Positions 19,418 through 29,503 are shown, counted from the first letter of the stretch. The stretch: DNA of 64,000 bases from Paenibacillus glycanilyticus (GCF_023715145.1 NZ_JAMBNP010000011.1:162696-226695), one strand, 5' to 3'. The notes: generated from the sequence alone by a model not told the origin. A program made the numbers and translations.

Positions 19418-20647
19418 ATGATCCGATTCGAGAACGTGAGAAAAATATACGATGATGGTTTTGAAGCGTTAAAAAAGATTAATTTGGAGATAAAAGAAGG
19501 CGAATTAACGGTATTGATTGGTCCCAGCGGCTGCGGAAAGTCCACGCTTATGAAGCATATTAACCGATTGAACAATCCGACAAGCGGCAAAATATTTATC
19601 CGCGGCAAGGACATCTCGAGTATAGATCCTACCCAGCTTCGGAGAAGCATCGGTTATGTGATTCAGAACGTGGGTCTATTCCCGCATATGAATATTGCCA
19701 GGAACGTTGCCGTTGTCCCGAAATTGCTGAAATGGGATAAAGAGAATACGGCCCATAAAGTCGATGAGCTGCTTCGGATGGTGAATCTGGACCCTGATGT
19801 TTATCGGTACCGTTATCCCTCGGAGCTTAGCGGCGGACAGCAGCAGCGAATTGGCGTTATTCGAGCGCTTGCTGCCGATCCGGACGTGATTCTTCTGGAT
19901 GAGCCATTTAGCGCGCTGGATCCTATCAGCCGGGAACAATTGCAGGATGAGCTGATCCGCCTTCAACAGGAGCTGAAGAAGACGATCGTATTCGTCACCC
20001 ATGACATGGATGAAGCGATCAAGATCGCGGATACGATCGTTCTCATGAAGAGTGGGGAAATTGTACAGACCGGCTCTCCTGAGCATATTTTGCGGCATCC
20101 GGCAAATGAATTCGTTACGAGCTTTATCGGCAAGAAGCATCTGACAACCGATACACTTGATCCTGGTTTAACCGTTGATGACGTTATGTCGGTCAATCCG
20201 GTTACTGCCTCTCCAGAACGCGGGATGGCGGCGGCGATCCAATTCATGGAAAGACATCGAGTCGATTCCTTGATCATAGTCGGTAAAAAAAGAGAGCTGC
20301 TCGGTTATGTCTCTGTATTCAACGTTCTAAAAGGGTACAGACATGAAGACAGTCGTTTGGGGGACATCATGAAGCCATTTGTCCATGTCGTGGAATCCGG
20401 CTCGTCTGTCGCTCTTGCTTTAACGCTGATGAATGAGCACGGTTTGCCTTATGTACCTGTTGTTCGGGATGGACATCTTGTAGGACTGGTTACGAGGGGC
20501 AGCGTGGTAAGGCATATGGCAGAGATCTATAATCCCGACGATATGAGCTTGGAGGAGCTTACAGCGGAAGCGGAGAAGCTGAAGGAGGAGACGCCGCTTG
20601 AGCCTGCGGAGGAAGAGGAAGAGGAAGAAGGGGGAGAGCACGCATGA
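19418..20647 (+). CDS. opuCA: Osmoprotectant (glycine betaine/carnitine/choline) ABC transporter ATPase
   Basis: The product has 409 residues; the ATG follows GGAGG. Walker A is GPSGCGKST, the signature is LSGGQQQR, Walker B is VILLDEP and the switch His is in FVTHD. Two CBS domains follow (about 245-370), as in the OpuA/OpuC group, where they sense ionic strength. The tail is very acidic (EEEEEEEGGEHA). First gene of a four-gene operon: ATPase, permease, binding lipoprotein, permease. The next gene overlaps it by ATGA. Confidence 0.92.
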   Translation: MIRFENVRKIYDDGFEALKKINLEIKEGELTVLIGPSGCGKSTLMKHINRLNNPTSGKIFIRGKDISSIDPTQLRRSIGYVIQNVGLFPHMNIARNVAVVPKLLKWDKENTAHKVDELLRMVNLDPDVYRYRYPSELSGGQQQRIGVIRALAADPDVILLDEPFSALDPISREQLQDELIRLQQELKKTIVFVTHDMDEAIKIADTIVLMKSGEIVQTGSPEHILRHPANEFVTSFIGKKHLTTDTLDPGLTVDDVMSVNPVTASPERGMAAAIQFMERHRVDSLIIVGKKRELLGYVSVFNVLKGYRHEDSRLGDIMKPFVHVVESGSSVALALTLMNEHGLPYVPVVRDGHLVGLVTRGSVVRHMAEIYNPDDMSLEELTAEAEKLKEETPLEPAEEEEEEEGGEHA

Positions 20648-21318
20648 TGGACTGGCTGTCTGAATATGGAGTTTTCCTAACGAGCAGACAAGGAGATATT
20701 CTGATTGCTCTTCGCGATCATATTTATATTTCCGCTCTTTCCATTATCTTCGGAGCGATTGTGGCTATCCCGGTCGGCATATGGCTGGCGGGAAGCCGGA
20801 TTGGCTGGCTTAACCATTTTGTATTTACCATTGCCAATGTGCTGCAGACGATTCCGAGCCTGGCGCTGCTCGCCATTCTGATACCGCTGCTTGGAATTGG
20901 CCGTACACCGGCTGTCTTCGCGCTGTTTCTCTACTCGATTATGCCGATTATGCGCAACACGTACTCCGGCTTCAAGGCCGTTGATCCAAACGTGATGGAA
21001 GCGGCCCGCGGGATGGGCTACAGCCGCATGCAGCGATTGCTCCGCATTCAGTTGCCCCTGTCGTTCCCATACATCATGTCGGGGCTGCGCGTTACGACGG
21101 TTTATATTATTAGCTGGGCAACGCTTGCGACATTAATCGGAGCTGGCGGTCTAGGCCAGCTTATCTTCTCCGGACTAGGCGTCAATAAGAAGGAGCTGAT
21201 TGTAACCGGCGCCGTTCTTGCCGTTGTTTTGGCGCTTGCGGCGGATTATCTGCTGGGACTCGCGGAGAAATGGGTAACGGCCAAGACGAAGAGCACGCCG
21301 GCATCCGGTACTGTATGA
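20644..21318 (+). CDS. opuCB: Osmoprotectant ABC transporter permease (first)
   Basis: The product has 224 residues with about five or six membrane segments and the permease EAA-type loop (MEAARGMGYSRMQRL). It overlaps the ATPase stop by four bases, which implies translational coupling. It pairs with the permease at 22247 to form the membrane channel. Confidence 0.9.
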   Translation: MMDWLSEYGVFLTSRQGDILIALRDHIYISALSIIFGAIVAIPVGIWLAGSRIGWLNHFVFTIANVLQTIPSLALLAILIPLLGIGRTPAVFALFLYSIMPIMRNTYSGFKAVDPNVMEAARGMGYSRMQRLLRIQLPLSFPYIMSGLRVTTVYIISWATLATLIGAGGLGQLIFSGLGVNKKELIVTGAVLAVVLALAADYLLGLAEKWVTAKTKSTPASGTV

Positions 21319-21335
21319 CGGCAGGGGGGATTGGA

Positions 21336-22232
21336 ATGAAAAGGCGCGTAAGACTCGCACTGCTTGTCGTTACGATCATCTCTGTCTGCAGCTTGCTGCC
21401 TGGCTGCGGCAATGGGAACACCATTATCATCGGGACGCAGACCTTCTCTGAGCCCAAGATTATCGCTAATATGTACAAATTCCTCATTGAGGACCGGACG
21501 GATATGAGGGTGAAGGTGTTGCCCGATCTGGCAACCAGCACGGTTGTTCTGGATGCCTTAACGAAGGATGACATTCAGATGGCGTCGCTCTATTCGGGAA
21601 TTATACTTGATAACTACTTCCCAATTGAGCGCACGAATGATCGCGCCAGTATTTTGAAGCAGGCACAAGAGGGGTTCGATAAGCATTACGGGCTCAAATG
21701 GTTCGATTCCTATGGCTTCGAGAATACGTATGCGTTTACGGTTCGCAAGGATTTGGCGGCGAAGGAGCAGCTTCAACGAATATCCGACGTGAAGGATAAA
21801 GCACAGTCGATGAGACTTGGAGTCGATACGTCGTGGCTGGAGCGTGCGGGTGACGGCTATGAGGATTTTAAGAAAGCCTATGGCATTTCGTTCGGCAAGG
21901 TATATCCGATGGAGGTTGCGCTTGTTTACAACGCGGTGGCAACGAATAAAATGGACATCGTCGTTGCCTATTCCACAGACGCGCGATTGAAGGAATACGA
22001 TCTGGTAACGCTTGCGGACGATAAGCATTTCTTCCCGCCTTACGATGCTTCACCTGTTATTCGGAAGGAAGTATTGGAGAAGCACCCGGAGCTTCAGGAG
22101 ATTATTGACCTGCTTATCGGCAAGCTGGATGCAAAGACGATTATTGATCTGAACTACGAGGTTGACGTGAATAAACGCAATGAGAAGAAGGTAGCCGAGG
22201 AGTATTTAAAGAAGGTCGGATTGCTGAAATAA
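21336..22232 (+). CDS. opuCC: Osmoprotectant-binding lipoprotein
   Basis: The product has 298 residues. The ATG at 21336 (MKRRVRLALLV) is chosen because GGGGGG sits just upstream and a lipobox LLPGC follows near residue 25; a longer frame upstream would bury this signal. The mature part has the QAT-family pattern IIIGTQTFSEPKI and is expected to bind a quaternary amine at the outer face of the membrane. It lies between the two permease genes, as in opuC operons. Confidence 0.9.
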   Translation: MKRRVRLALLVVTIISVCSLLPGCGNGNTIIIGTQTFSEPKIIANMYKFLIEDRTDMRVKVLPDLATSTVVLDALTKDDIQMASLYSGIILDNYFPIERTNDRASILKQAQEGFDKHYGLKWFDSYGFENTYAFTVRKDLAAKEQLQRISDVKDKAQSMRLGVDTSWLERAGDGYEDFKKAYGISFGKVYPMEVALVYNAVATNKMDIVVAYSTDARLKEYDLVTLADDKHFFPPYDASPVIRKEVLEKHPELQEIIDLLIGKLDAKTIIDLNYEVDVNKRNEKKVAEEYLKKVGLLK

Positions 22233-22246
22233 TGGAGTGAGTCGAG

Positions 22247-22879
22247 ATGGAATTGTTTCTCCGCTATGTTAGAGAAAATTGGGCTGATCTGCTTGTTTTC
22301 ACGGGGCAGCATATTATGATGGTGCTAATCGGGCTGCTGCTAGCGCTAGTGGTTGGCATACCGCTCGGAATATTGGCTTCGCGAAACCGGGTGAGCGCGC
22401 GGATCATTCTTACGTTGGCGAATATTATCCAGGTATTCCCGAGCCTCGCGCTGCTGGTGCTCTTGATGGTGGTCTTCGGCCTTGGGACAACAACTGTTGT
22501 TGCGGGATTGTTCCTATACTCGCTGCTGCCGGTTATTCGGAATACGTATGTGGGGCTGACCCAAGTGGATAAGTCTATTATGGAAGCGGGCAAAGGCGTC
22601 GGAATGAGCCCGCTGCAGATTATGCTGAATGTGCAGCTGCCGCTGGCCCTGCCATTTATGCTGACGGGAATACGGATCGCGGCGGTTATTGCGATTGGGG
22701 TTGCTACCATTGCCCCGCTTGTAGGCGGGGACGGACTGGGGCGAGAAATTTATTCCGGAATCAATATGAATAACTCTGCTCGTCTGTACGCAGGAGCTAT
22801 TCCTGCCGCGATTCTGGCTCTGCTGGCTGACTTTGCGCTGGAACGGCTGCAGAATGGAACAAGAGTTGCCGGGAGGTAG
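22247..22879 (+). CDS. opuCD: Osmoprotectant ABC transporter permease (second)
   Basis: The product has 210 residues with about five or six membrane segments and the EAA loop MEAGKGVGMSPLQI. It starts 14 bases after the binding-protein stop and closes the operon, being followed by a terminator. Confidence 0.9.
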   Translation: MELFLRYVRENWADLLVFTGQHIMMVLIGLLLALVVGIPLGILASRNRVSARIILTLANIIQVFPSLALLVLLMVVFGLGTTTVVAGLFLYSLLPVIRNTYVGLTQVDKSIMEAGKGVGMSPLQIMLNVQLPLALPFMLTGIRIAAVIAIGVATIAPLVGGDGLGREIYSGINMNNSARLYAGAIPAAILALLADFALERLQNGTRVAGR

Positions 22880-22891
22880 ACTCCGATCGGA

Positions 22892-22925
22892 AGAACCATC
22901 GTCTATTTTGGCGATGGTTTTTTGT
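22892..22925 (+). terminator. Terminator of the osmoprotectant operon
   Basis: The stem AACCATCG/CGATGGTT is followed by a T run. Confidence 0.85.
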
Positions 22926-22968
22926 TGTATGATGGGAGGAGCAGTCAAAGAGAGGGGAAAAAACAGTG

Positions 22969-23526
22969 ATGGATCAGCCTTTAGTAATCGTCATTAATGG
23001 ATTTCCCGGCGCGGGTAAAACGACGTTAGCGAAGCGGTTATCATCGGATTTACGGCTGCCTCTTTTGTCCCGGGACGGTATATATGAAACCCTGTTTGAT
23101 GCTTTAGACTGCGAGACGCACGGATCGCCGCCTATGCTGGCACCGGCGGCATTTACGGTTTTATATTCGTTCGCCGGAACATTGCTGGCTGCGGGACAAT
23201 CGTTCCTTATAGAAGGCTTCTTCGGCCGGCCGGAATTAAGAAGCGCCGAATTTCTTCGATTGAAGCGGGAGCATGAGTTTGAGCCTTTTCAGATCATGTG
23301 CAGAGCAGACGGAGAAGTGCTTGTGGAGCGTTACTATGCCCGCATGGGATCAGAGGGGCGCCATGTCGGACATAACGATCGGGAATGGATTGAGCAAGAG
23401 GGGAACAAACGGCGGCTGTTACAGGAAGAGCTTGCGCCGTTATCGATTGGCGGGACGCTCGTTGAGGTGGATACAACTAACGGGTTTGACTATGAGGAGT
23501 TGCTGAGGAGCATAAATAAACCATGA
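22969..23526 (+). CDS. P-loop kinase-like protein (zeta toxin/chloramphenicol phosphotransferase-like fold)
   Basis: The product has 185 residues. The ATG at 22969 follows a GTG at 22966; GAGGGG upstream fits either. Walker A is NGFPGAGKTTLAKRL, with a lid-type Arg/Glu-rich region later. Proteins of this kind phosphorylate small molecules or sugar nucleotides. No antitoxin gene lies beside it, so a toxin role is not supported. Single-gene unit. Confidence 0.7.
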   Translation: MDQPLVIVINGFPGAGKTTLAKRLSSDLRLPLLSRDGIYETLFDALDCETHGSPPMLAPAAFTVLYSFAGTLLAAGQSFLIEGFFGRPELRSAEFLRLKREHEFEPFQIMCRADGEVLVERYYARMGSEGRHVGHNDREWIEQEGNKRRLLQEELAPLSIGGTLVEVDTTNGFDYEELLRSINKP

Positions 23527-23540
23527 CGATCCCTTTGTTA

Positions 23541-24160
23541 TTATTTCTGCACCGCCGGCAGCAAGGCTACCCGGTAATGCGGGATAACTTCGATCCGGTG
23601 GAAGACCGCGATCTCAACGCCTTCGAACCGCTCAACCTGCGCTTGGTTGACGAACGTGTGAACGGTACCTTTGCGAAGCGGGGTAATGGTCAGACGCAGC
23701 GTGGATTGCTCCAGCTCGTTGTAGAAGTCTTTTAGCCCGATGCTCCATGTCTGGCCGCAATAAATGTGGTCGGTCAGCAACCGGCTGTTCAGGAACGCCT
23801 GGGCAACGCCGCCGTCATAATCAATCTTGAGCCATACATCCTCTACATGCGAAGGCCAATTACCGGCGAATTGCACCAGTGCCGTTGTGTCCGAGGTCTG
23901 CGTTACGGTAATCTCCGGCGTATAGGCGGGTACCTCGAGCGAACACGTGTGGAACACGCCTTGCTGCTGAAAAGGTACAATCTGACTGTTATTGCTGATA
24001 AGCTCCGTCTTTGGCGCCGGGAACAGGGAAACGGTGAATGCCGGGCTTCCCGGTGATGTGCATACCAGCCGGTTATGATGAGCCACGACAGGACTGCCGC
24101 TGATCGCGACGGTTGACTGCCCCCAAAGCTCGAAACGGTAAGTCTGAAGCGCTTCGGACG
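23541..24160 (-). pseudogene. C-terminal remnant of a large secreted-type or cytosolic glycoside hydrolase
   Basis: The frame encodes a beta-rich sequence (VWLKIDYDGGVAQAFLNSRL, then DHIYCGQTWSIGLKDF) like the C-terminal jelly roll of GH35-type beta-galactosidases. It has no start codon with a ribosome site, and its frame opens inside the 3' end of the AraC gene, so the catalytic part appears to be deleted. It lies where the target hydrolase of that AraC regulator would be expected. Family assignment is tentative. Confidence 0.5.
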
Positions 24161-25036
24161 TTACCCTTTCGGGGTATTCCGGAACTGAGTAGGGGATACG
24201 CCCATGTATTTCTTGAACAGCCGCGAGAAATAGTAGGGATCGGAGATGCCGAACTCGGCGCAAATTTCCTTGATGCTCAGATTGGTCAGCGCAAGCATCT
24301 GGCCGGCCCGCTGCATCTTCATGCGAAGGAAGAACTCGATGGGCGGACAGCCCGTCTCCTTATTAAACAGATAGATAAGATGCTGCTTGGACAAGCCGGT
24401 ATGCCCGGCTAATTCGGGGAGGGTGATGGAGTCAGTCAGCCGATCGGTCATGTAACGGATCGCCTGCTCCATGTAATCCTCTCTTTTTTTGTCTTGAATG
24501 GTTGTCGTTAAGCCGACGTGGCTGAGAAGATGCCTGATGCTCTGGGAGACATGAATCTGCGCGGGCATGGAGTACGGCTTGTCCGACAAGAGGGAATAGC
24601 ATTGCTGGAAATCCTCCAGCCATCTTGCATGCGTGGCAACAGGGAGCAGCAGGCCGGTGTCCAGCCCATAGGTTTGGATAAGCTCCAGCACATGCCGGCC
24701 ATGCAGATGCATCCAATAAATCGTCCAGGGGTTGTCCTTGGACGCGCCGTAACGGTGAGGTGTTCCCGCCGGGATGACAACAAGCTGCCGGGGCGATATC
24801 TTCATCTGGCTCCCCGTTTCAAGCCAGCCCTCGCCATCCGCGCAATAAATAAGAATGTGGGAATCACAGCCCTCCATTCTCTCCCGGTAATGAAACTGAG
24901 CCTTTGGAAAACAGCCGATATCGCTGACGTACAGCGTGCTGGTCAGTTCATTGGCGGCAAGTTCCCCCAATATATAATCAGGTTGAATAAATAGCTTCTG
25001 CGATTCAAAACCGTCTTTTTTCCGGGTCTCATCCAT
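24161..25036 (-). CDS. AraC-family transcriptional regulator
   Basis: The product has 291 residues, with GGAGG upstream of the ATG. A cupin-like sensor half (HILIYCADGEGWLETGSQ) is followed by two helix-turn-helix motifs in the last 100 residues (LPELAGHTGLSKQHLIYLF and IKEICAEFGISDPYYFSRLF). It probably activates a carbohydrate gene in response to a sugar. It is divergent from the DUF5107/TPR gene, which is a likely target; the hydrolase behind it is only a remnant. Confidence 0.9.
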   Translation of the reverse strand: MDETRKKDGFESQKLFIQPDYILGELAANELTSTLYVSDIGCFPKAQFHYRERMEGCDSHILIYCADGEGWLETGSQMKISPRQLVVIPAGTPHRYGASKDNPWTIYWMHLHGRHVLELIQTYGLDTGLLLPVATHARWLEDFQQCYSLLSDKPYSMPAQIHVSQSIRHLLSHVGLTTTIQDKKREDYMEQAIRYMTDRLTDSITLPELAGHTGLSKQHLIYLFNKETGCPPIEFFLRMKMQRAGQMLALTNLSIKEICAEFGISDPYYFSRLFKKYMGVSPTQFRNTPKG

Positions 25037-25153
25037 TTGTAGTTTCCTCCATCGGTTATAAGAATATCATCCATCAAGAGCCGAGTTTCGTCAATTGGAT
25101 TCAAGGCTCATCAGCTGTAAATTGGAGGTAAGTGATAAAGGAGGAGAAAATAA

Positions 25154-28100
25154 ATGAATATACAGCAAGCCGCGTCATCCGCTGAAACAGCCGTTCGGGT
25201 GTGGGAAGAAGCCGTTGACATTCCGACGTACGGTACCGGTGAACCGGATAAGAATCCAATGTTCCTGGAGAAGCGCGTATATCAAGGAAGCTCGGGCCGC
25301 GTGTATCCGCATCCTGTTATTGATAAAATTTTGGACGAAAAAGAAGCGAAGACTTACCGGATGGTTATCCTGGAGAATGAATATGTGCGCATCGAGATCA
25401 TGCCGGAGATTGGCGGCCGGATTTACCGGGCACTGGATAAAACGAACAATTATGACTTTGTCTATTATAATCGCGTTATTAAGCCCGCGCTGGTAGGGTT
25501 GGCAGGACCTTGGATCTCCGGCGGAATCGAGTTCAACTGGCCGCAGCATCACCGTCCGAACACCTACGGGCCTGTCGAGCATCTGTTCACGCAAAATGAC
25601 GACGGCAGCGCGACGGTCTGGGTCAGCGAGATCGACCGGATGTACGGCACCAAAGTGACAACCGGCTTCACCTTGTATCCGGGCAAAGCTTATCTGGAAA
25701 TCTCCGCCCAGCTGTACAACCGCACGCCTGAGCCTCAAACCTTCCTCTGGTGGGCAAATCCGGCGGTTGCGGTTAACGATCATACTCAATCGGTGTTTCC
25801 TCCGGACGTAACGGCCGTATTTGACCACGGCAAGCGCGACGTATCGCGGTTCCCGATCGCAACGGGCACTTACTATAAAATGGACTATTCCGAAGGCGTC
25901 GATATTTCGCGCTACAAGAATATCCCGGTTCCAACCTCTTATATGGCTTACAAGTCGGACTATAACTTCGTAGGCGGCTACGATCACGGCGTTCAAGCGG
26001 GATTATTGCATGTCGCGAACCATCATGTATCTCCGGGCAAGAAGCAGTGGACATGGGGCAACGGGGAATTCGGCCAAGCCTGGGACCGCAATCTGACGGA
26101 TGAGGACGGTCCGTACATCGAGCTGATGACGGGCGTCTTTACGGATAACCAGCCGGACTTTACGTGGCTTCAGCCCTATGAAGAGAAGACGTTTAAGCAA
26201 TATTTCATGCCTTATAAAAACATCGGCGTCGTAAAGAACGCTTCCATCGACGCAGCCGTGAACCTGGAGGTTGACGAGGCTGCCCGCACGGCGGTTGTGA
26301 TGGCTTATGCCACATCGGTCTTTGTGGATGCGGTGATTGAGCTGAAAGGCTCGAGACGCACTTACATTCAGGAGACGATTAACCTGTCGCCGGAATCGAC
26401 GTTCAAAACCGTCATTACTCTGGACGAGGACGATCAGCCGCATCATCTGCAGGTTGCCGTATACGACTCGGCTGGTCGCAGCCTCATTTCCTACCGTCCG
26501 GCCGAGCCGTCCATTGAACAGGTTCCGGATGCGGCTAAGCCTCTTCCGTTGCCGGAGGAGCTTAACACAAACGAACAGTTGTATCTGGCTGGATTGCATC
26601 TTGAGCAATACCGTCATGCAACGTTTGAGCCGGAAGCGTATTATCTCGAAGGTCTGAAGCGCGACAGCTCGGATATTCGCATCAACGTGGCTTACGGAAC
26701 GTTGTTATTGCGCAGAGGACAGTTCCAGGAAGCGGAGGCCCTTTTCCGTGCGGCAGTCAAATCGTTGACCTGGCGCAATCCGAACCCATACGACAGCGAA
26801 GCTTATTACCAGCTTGGCGTAGCATTGAAGCTGCAGGAGAAGAACAAGGAAGCCTTCGCGGCCTTTTATAAGTCGGTATGGTCGGCAGCCTGGCAGGACA
26901 GCGGATACTTCTCCCTGGCTCAGATCGCAGCAGGTCAAGGGGGATGGCTTGAGGCATTGGAGCTTGTTGAACGTTCGCTGATCCGCAATGGCCGCAACTA
27001 TAAGGCGAGACATTTGAAGGCAGCGCTGCTGCGGAAGGCAGGCAGACTGAACGAAGCGCTGGCTTTTGCGGAAGAGACCCTGAAGCTGGATGTTGCGGAT
27101 TTCGGAGCAGCTTACGAGCTTGGCTTGATTCTAACCGGGCTGGGCAGAGAAAAGGAAGGGGCAGAGGCGTTGAATAACGTGGCGCGTTTGCTGCGCGGCG
27201 ATGTTCATAACTATATGAATCTGGCAGCGGATTACGCGGGAAGCGGTCTCTATGCGGAGGCAGGCGATGTGCTGGAGCAAGCGATTCTGAGCCAAAGCAA
27301 TCAAGCTTACCCGTTAGTCCACTACGCGCTGGCGTATGTTTACGAGCAGGAAGGAAGAAGCGAAGAGGCTGCCGCCCAGCGCCAGGCGGGTCAAGCCGCA
27401 CCTTCGGATTACTGCTTCCCGAACAGCCTGTTCGAGCTGCAGATTCTGACAAGCGCGCAAGCTATTCATCCAGCGGATGATAAAGCCCATTACTATCTGG
27501 GCAATCTGCTCTACGATAAGAAACGCCATGAAGAAGCGATCCGGCATTGGGAGATTTCAGCGTCTCTGCAGGATAAGTTCCCAACGGTCCATCGGAATCT
27601 TGCGCTGGCCTACTTCAACAAACAGAACAAACCGGAGGCTGCCCGTAAGTCCCTGGAGAAGGCTTTCGCTAACAACGGGGCAGACGCGCGCGTCTTCTAT
27701 GAGCTGGATCAGCTGTACAAGAAGATCGGCATGTCCGCTCAGGAACGCTTGTCGCGTCTTGAACAGTATAAGGAGCTTGTCGATAAACGGGATGATTTGT
27801 ATCTGGAATTCGTGACGCTGCTCAATCTTCTCGGACGGCATGAAGAGGCGCTCGAAGCCTTGCTCTCCCGTCAGTTCCATCCATGGGAAGGCGGCGAAGG
27901 AAAAGTAACCGGTCAGTATGTGCTTGCTCTTGTGGAGCTTGGCAAGCATAATTTACAGCAAGGAAACGGCAAAGAGGCGGTTGCGCTATTCAACCGGGCA
28001 TTGAAATATCCGGAGAACCTGGGAGAAGGCAAGCTTGACGGCGCCCAGGAAAACAACGTTCATTACGGTCTTGGCCGTGCCTATAATCAACTTGGCGATG

Positions 28101-28504
28101 AAGCAAAAGCCGCCTACCATTGGGCGATTGCTTCGCAAGGGCTTGAGGAGCCGGCAAGCGCCATGTATTACAATGATCAGCCGCCGGATATGATCTTCTA
28201 TCAGGGCAAGGCATGGCTTGAACTGGGCAATGAGAAGGAAGCAAAGCGCAGATTCAACAAGCTGATCGACTATGCGGAGAAGCATCTGTTCGATGAAGTG
28301 AAGATTGATTATTTTGCCGTATCGCTGCCGGATTTCCTCGTATTCGAGGATGACCTGAACAAGCGCAACCGGATTCACTGCCTGTATATGATGGGGCTTG
28401 GTCTGCTTGGACTTGGCCGAACGGCCGAAGCGAATGAACGGCTTGCGGAAGTGCTGCAATCGGAACCGAATCACCAGGGAGCTCTTCTTCATCAAAAAGG
28501 GTAA
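25154..28504 (+). CDS. DUF5107 protein with long TPR tail
   Basis: The product has 1116 residues; AAAGGAGG lies upstream of the ATG. The first 370 residues form an epimerase-like sugar-binding beta domain (IEFNWPQHHRPNTYGPVEH, FLWWANPAVAV). The rest is built of TPR-like helix pairs (for example LYLAGLHLEQYRHATFEPEA, AYYQLGVALKLQEKNKEAF), about residues 480-1116. No signal peptide or membrane segment is seen. The exact reaction is not established. It starts a two-gene operon with an epimerase-like partner 11 bases downstream and faces an AraC regulator, so a role in sugar use is likely. Confidence 0.85.
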   Translation: MNIQQAASSAETAVRVWEEAVDIPTYGTGEPDKNPMFLEKRVYQGSSGRVYPHPVIDKILDEKEAKTYRMVILENEYVRIEIMPEIGGRIYRALDKTNNYDFVYYNRVIKPALVGLAGPWISGGIEFNWPQHHRPNTYGPVEHLFTQNDDGSATVWVSEIDRMYGTKVTTGFTLYPGKAYLEISAQLYNRTPEPQTFLWWANPAVAVNDHTQSVFPPDVTAVFDHGKRDVSRFPIATGTYYKMDYSEGVDISRYKNIPVPTSYMAYKSDYNFVGGYDHGVQAGLLHVANHHVSPGKKQWTWGNGEFGQAWDRNLTDEDGPYIELMTGVFTDNQPDFTWLQPYEEKTFKQYFMPYKNIGVVKNASIDAAVNLEVDEAARTAVVMAYATSVFVDAVIELKGSRRTYIQETINLSPESTFKTVITLDEDDQPHHLQVAVYDSAGRSLISYRPAEPSIEQVPDAAKPLPLPEELNTNEQLYLAGLHLEQYRHATFEPEAYYLEGLKRDSSDIRINVAYGTLLLRRGQFQEAEALFRAAVKSLTWRNPNPYDSEAYYQLGVALKLQEKNKEAFAAFYKSVWSAAWQDSGYFSLAQIAAGQGGWLEALELVERSLIRNGRNYKARHLKAALLRKAGRLNEALAFAEETLKLDVADFGAAYELGLILTGLGREKEGAEALNNVARLLRGDVHNYMNLAADYAGSGLYAEAGDVLEQAILSQSNQAYPLVHYALAYVYEQEGRSEEAAAQRQAGQAAPSDYCFPNSLFELQILTSAQAIHPADDKAHYYLGNLLYDKKRHEEAIRHWEISASLQDKFPTVHRNLALAYFNKQNKPEAARKSLEKAFANNGADARVFYELDQLYKKIGMSAQERLSRLEQYKELVDKRDDLYLEFVTLLNLLGRHEEALEALLSRQFHPWEGGEGKVTGQYVLALVELGKHNLQQGNGKEAVALFNRALKYPENLGEGKLDGAQENNVHYGLGRAYNQLGDEAKAAYHWAIASQGLEEPASAMYYNDQPPDMIFYQGKAWLELGNEKEAKRRFNKLIDYAEKHLFDEVKIDYFAVSLPDFLVFEDDLNKRNRIHCLYMMGLGLLGLGRTAEANERLAEVLQSEPNHQGALLHQKG

Positions 28505-28515
28505 GGGAGGAGCTT

Positions 28516-29457
28516 ATGTCCAGAACGTTGTGGAGCATTGCGGAAGAGCAGGGATATACCGTGCTGCAGGGAGAGAACGATCTCCTTCTAGTACGTCTCG
28601 TCCCCGAGCGCGGCGGCAAAGTAATCTCGCTGATCAATAAGAGAAGCGGGAAGGATTGGATTCACCGGACGGAACGTCCCTGGACGGCGCTGCATTACGG
28701 GATGAACTGGGAAGAAGGCGATCAAGGCGGCTGGGATGAGATGTTCCCGACGATTGAAGCCTGCGCTTGTCCGGATGAGCCCTGGCAAGAGAGGTCTTAT
28801 CCCGATCATGGCGAGGTCTGGTGTATTCCTTGGACGTACGCGATTGAAGGCGAAAGCTTGCGCTTAATCGTCGAAGGCAGACAGGTACCTTATCGTTTCA
28901 GCAAAAAGGTATCCTTAGCAGGCAGTGAGCTGCTTCTTGATTATGAAGTGGTTAACCCCACGACGCACGCGTTCTCTTATTTGTGGGCAGCCCATCCTCT
29001 GCTCAATATCCGCGCAGGGATGAAGCTGAACGTTTCCCCTTCATTAAGCGAGATCGAGATCGCTTATTCGCAAGACGAGAGGCTAGGACGGATGCGGGAT
29101 ACCAATACGTTCCCGATAGCGTCCGGTCGGGATGGCGTTGCCGTGGATTTGTCCGTGCTGGAGGATAAGGACAAGAACGCAGCCGAGAAATATTACTTCA
29201 CTGCACCGCTGCAGGAAGGCGACGTGCAATTAACGGATCCTTCGTCGGGCGACAGCATGCGGTTCCGGTTCTCCCCCGAGGACGTGCCGTACTTGGCGAT
29301 GTGGGCCAATTACGGCGGCTATGGCGATTACACCTTCGCCGTAGAACCGGCAACCGGCTACATGGACAGCGTTTATCGCGCGCATGAGCTTGGCAAAACG
29401 AAGCAGGCGCAGCCTGGATCGACCAACGCGTGGACGCTTCGCGTAGAGATTTCCTAA
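28516..29457 (+). CDS. Aldose-1-epimerase-like (galactose mutarotase fold) protein
   Basis: The product has 313 residues, with GGGAGGAG before the ATG. The beta-sandwich pattern of the mutarotase superfamily is visible (RLVPERGGKVISLINKRSG, LLLDYEVVNPTTHAFSYLWA, AAHPLLNI). It probably interconverts or binds a sugar anomer. It follows the DUF5107 gene directly and ends at a strong terminator, so both form one operon. Confidence 0.8.
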   Translation: MSRTLWSIAEEQGYTVLQGENDLLLVRLVPERGGKVISLINKRSGKDWIHRTERPWTALHYGMNWEEGDQGGWDEMFPTIEACACPDEPWQERSYPDHGEVWCIPWTYAIEGESLRLIVEGRQVPYRFSKKVSLAGSELLLDYEVVNPTTHAFSYLWAAHPLLNIRAGMKLNVSPSLSEIEIAYSQDERLGRMRDTNTFPIASGRDGVAVDLSVLEDKDKNAAEKYYFTAPLQEGDVQLTDPSSGDSMRFRFSPEDVPYLAMWANYGGYGDYTFAVEPATGYMDSVYRAHELGKTKQAQPGSTNAWTLRVEIS

Positions 29458-29460
29458 TGA

Positions 29461-29503
29461 AAAGTGCTCAGCACAGCTAAGCTGCGTTGAGCACTTTTTT
29501 TTG
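29461..29503 (+). terminator. Rho-independent terminator
   Basis: AAGTGCTCA pairs with TGAGCACTT and is followed by eight T residues. Confidence 0.92.

Noticed and set aside
22969..23526. Toxin of a zeta-type toxin-antitoxin pair
   Set aside because: Only a P-loop kinase fold is supported and there is no small antitoxin gene beside it.
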